Below the pieces are notes generated by a model. It was not told the origin of the DNA, searched no databases, and was given only the letters and a program-made list of their open reading frames with translations. 64,000 bases of DNA from Sindora glabra. Its lineage: Eukaryota > Streptophyta > Magnoliopsida > Fabales > Fabaceae. The position numbers were made by a program, and so were the translations under genes. The stretch lies in contig CM035234.1 in assembly GCA_020226215.1 (NCBI GenBank), positions 47,495,275 through 47,559,274 on the forward strand, given 5' to 3'. Every line of letters starts with the position of its first letter. The stretch's first letter is position 1. Below, piece by piece: positions 63,029 to 64,000 of the stretch.

Positions 63029-63637
63029 AAAATATTTAATTAAGTAACTCAATTCAATTATATTTTTAATTTATTCAAAATAATTTCATAATAAAAATAT
63101 TTTGTATTGTATTTTTACTACTTAATGATGTCAGTGTCTAAATTATAAAAAATAGAAGTGAAAATAAATTTAAAAAATGCAATGAAATAGATAAAAAGAA
63201 TAGAAATAATATGTAAAATGTAAAGTTTAAACACATTTTCAATAAAATATTTAAAAATTTAATAAATAAATTTAATTTTAATTTATAAATATTTTTATTA
63301 AAAATAAAATATGTAACTATATAATGTTAAGTAATACAGGGGTTGATAACAAAATATTTAATTACATATTTTATTTTTCAATAAAAATATTTATAAGTTA
63401 AAATCAAATTTATTTATTAAAATTTTTAAATATTTTATTGAAAATTTGTTTAAACTCTACATTTTACATATAGTTTCTGTTCTTTTTATCTATTTCATTG
63501 CATTTTTTAATTTTTTTTACAATTTAGACACTAACATCATTAAGTAGTAAAAATATAGTACAAAATATTTTTTATTATAAAATTATTTTAAATAAATTAA
63601 AAATATAATTGAATTGAATTACTTAATTATATATTTT
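63029..63637. mobile_element. AT-rich foldback with 290-bp arms
   Basis: The left arm (63029-63316) and right arm (63362-63637) are inverted copies around a 45-base loop. Matching landmarks are ACTACTTAATGATGTCAGTG against the complement of ACTAACATCATTAAGTAGT; AAAAAATGCAATGAAATAGA against TCTATTTCATTGCATTTTTT; and ACATATTTTATTTTT beside the loop. A diverged third copy of the arm follows in direct orientation at about 63718-63900. No coding frame is present, so it is a MITE-like family. Confidence 0.7.
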
Positions 63638-64000
63638 AAATAAGAAAAGAATGGGATGAAATAAATACAAAGAAGACGGTAAAGTAATATAAGAGATAAA
63701 AATAGAATATATAATATAGTAATTCAATTAAATTAAAATTTTAATTATTTAAATTATTTTATAAGTAAAATATATTATATTATATTTATGCTATTTAGAT
63801 ATATTAGTGTATGAATTGTAAATATCAAGGATGAGTATTAAAAGATAAAATAAATAAAAAAATAAGTCATACATATATGTATATAATGTAATAGAATAAT
63901 ATAGTAAATAAAAATAAGGAAAATTTTATAAAAGAAAATAACTATGTTCATGAATAAAAAAAAAAATGCTTTGGGGGAGAACGTGAAAGCTGCAAAGGCA
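63638..64000. other. AT-rich DNA at the window edge
   Basis: It contains the third copy of the foldback arm noted above. The last 35 bases (GCTTTGGGGGAGAACGTG...) are clearly less AT-rich and could be the start of an exon or another element that continues beyond the window; nothing more can be said. Confidence 0.35.

Overview
This window looks like nuclear DNA of a eudicot plant. It is very AT-rich, its genes are split by GT-AG introns, and it holds an Athila-type Ty3/gypsy element, Ty1/copia relics, CACTA ends and MITEs. The species cannot be told from the sequence. I see three probably working host genes, one host pseudogene and many transposon layers. Exon models were built by hand and checked for frame. 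No tRNA or rRNA gene was seen.

Layout. 1-7571: AT-rich intergenic DNA with local duplications, a MITE at 5041-5201 and possible coding remnants near 5.8-6.2 kb. 7572-20613: a 13.0-kb Athila-like LTR retrotransposon with 1,483-bp LTRs differing at only 7 sites, a 5-bp target duplication ATTTA and a tRNA-Asp-type primer site. Its gag-pol is broken by one frameshift and one TAG, and a second ORF is broken by one TAG. 21347-26435 (minus): a complete 13-exon MATE transporter gene of the chloroplast DETOXIFICATION 45 type (605 aa), with a solo copia LTR in intron 7. 27390-28195: a degenerate 30-bp minisatellite. 31122-37577: an old minus-strand copia element. 39125-39483: a CACTA-type terminus. 41317-41741 (minus): a two-exon gene for a small secreted 12-cysteine thionin-like protein. 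40.4-47.7 kb: an old duplication of that gene's downstream flank, interrupted by a 2.66-kb CACTA element (44232-46894, target duplication AAT) and then by a probable solo LTR (47676-50328). 53990-54493: a TIM23 pseudogene with four in-frame stops. 55193-56551: a 1.36-kb foldback. 56831-61475 (plus): a complete 12-exon aldo-keto reductase gene (357 aa from the visible ATG). 63029-63637: another foldback.

The genes do not form an operon or pathway. The most unusual structure is inside the Athila-like element. Nested-palindrome hairpin arrays (CACGG...CCGTG units) occur both in the LTRs and again in front of the second ORF. There the array is followed by what looks like a plant 5' leader with its own leader intron, suggesting a duplicated regulatory module that drives the second ORF.
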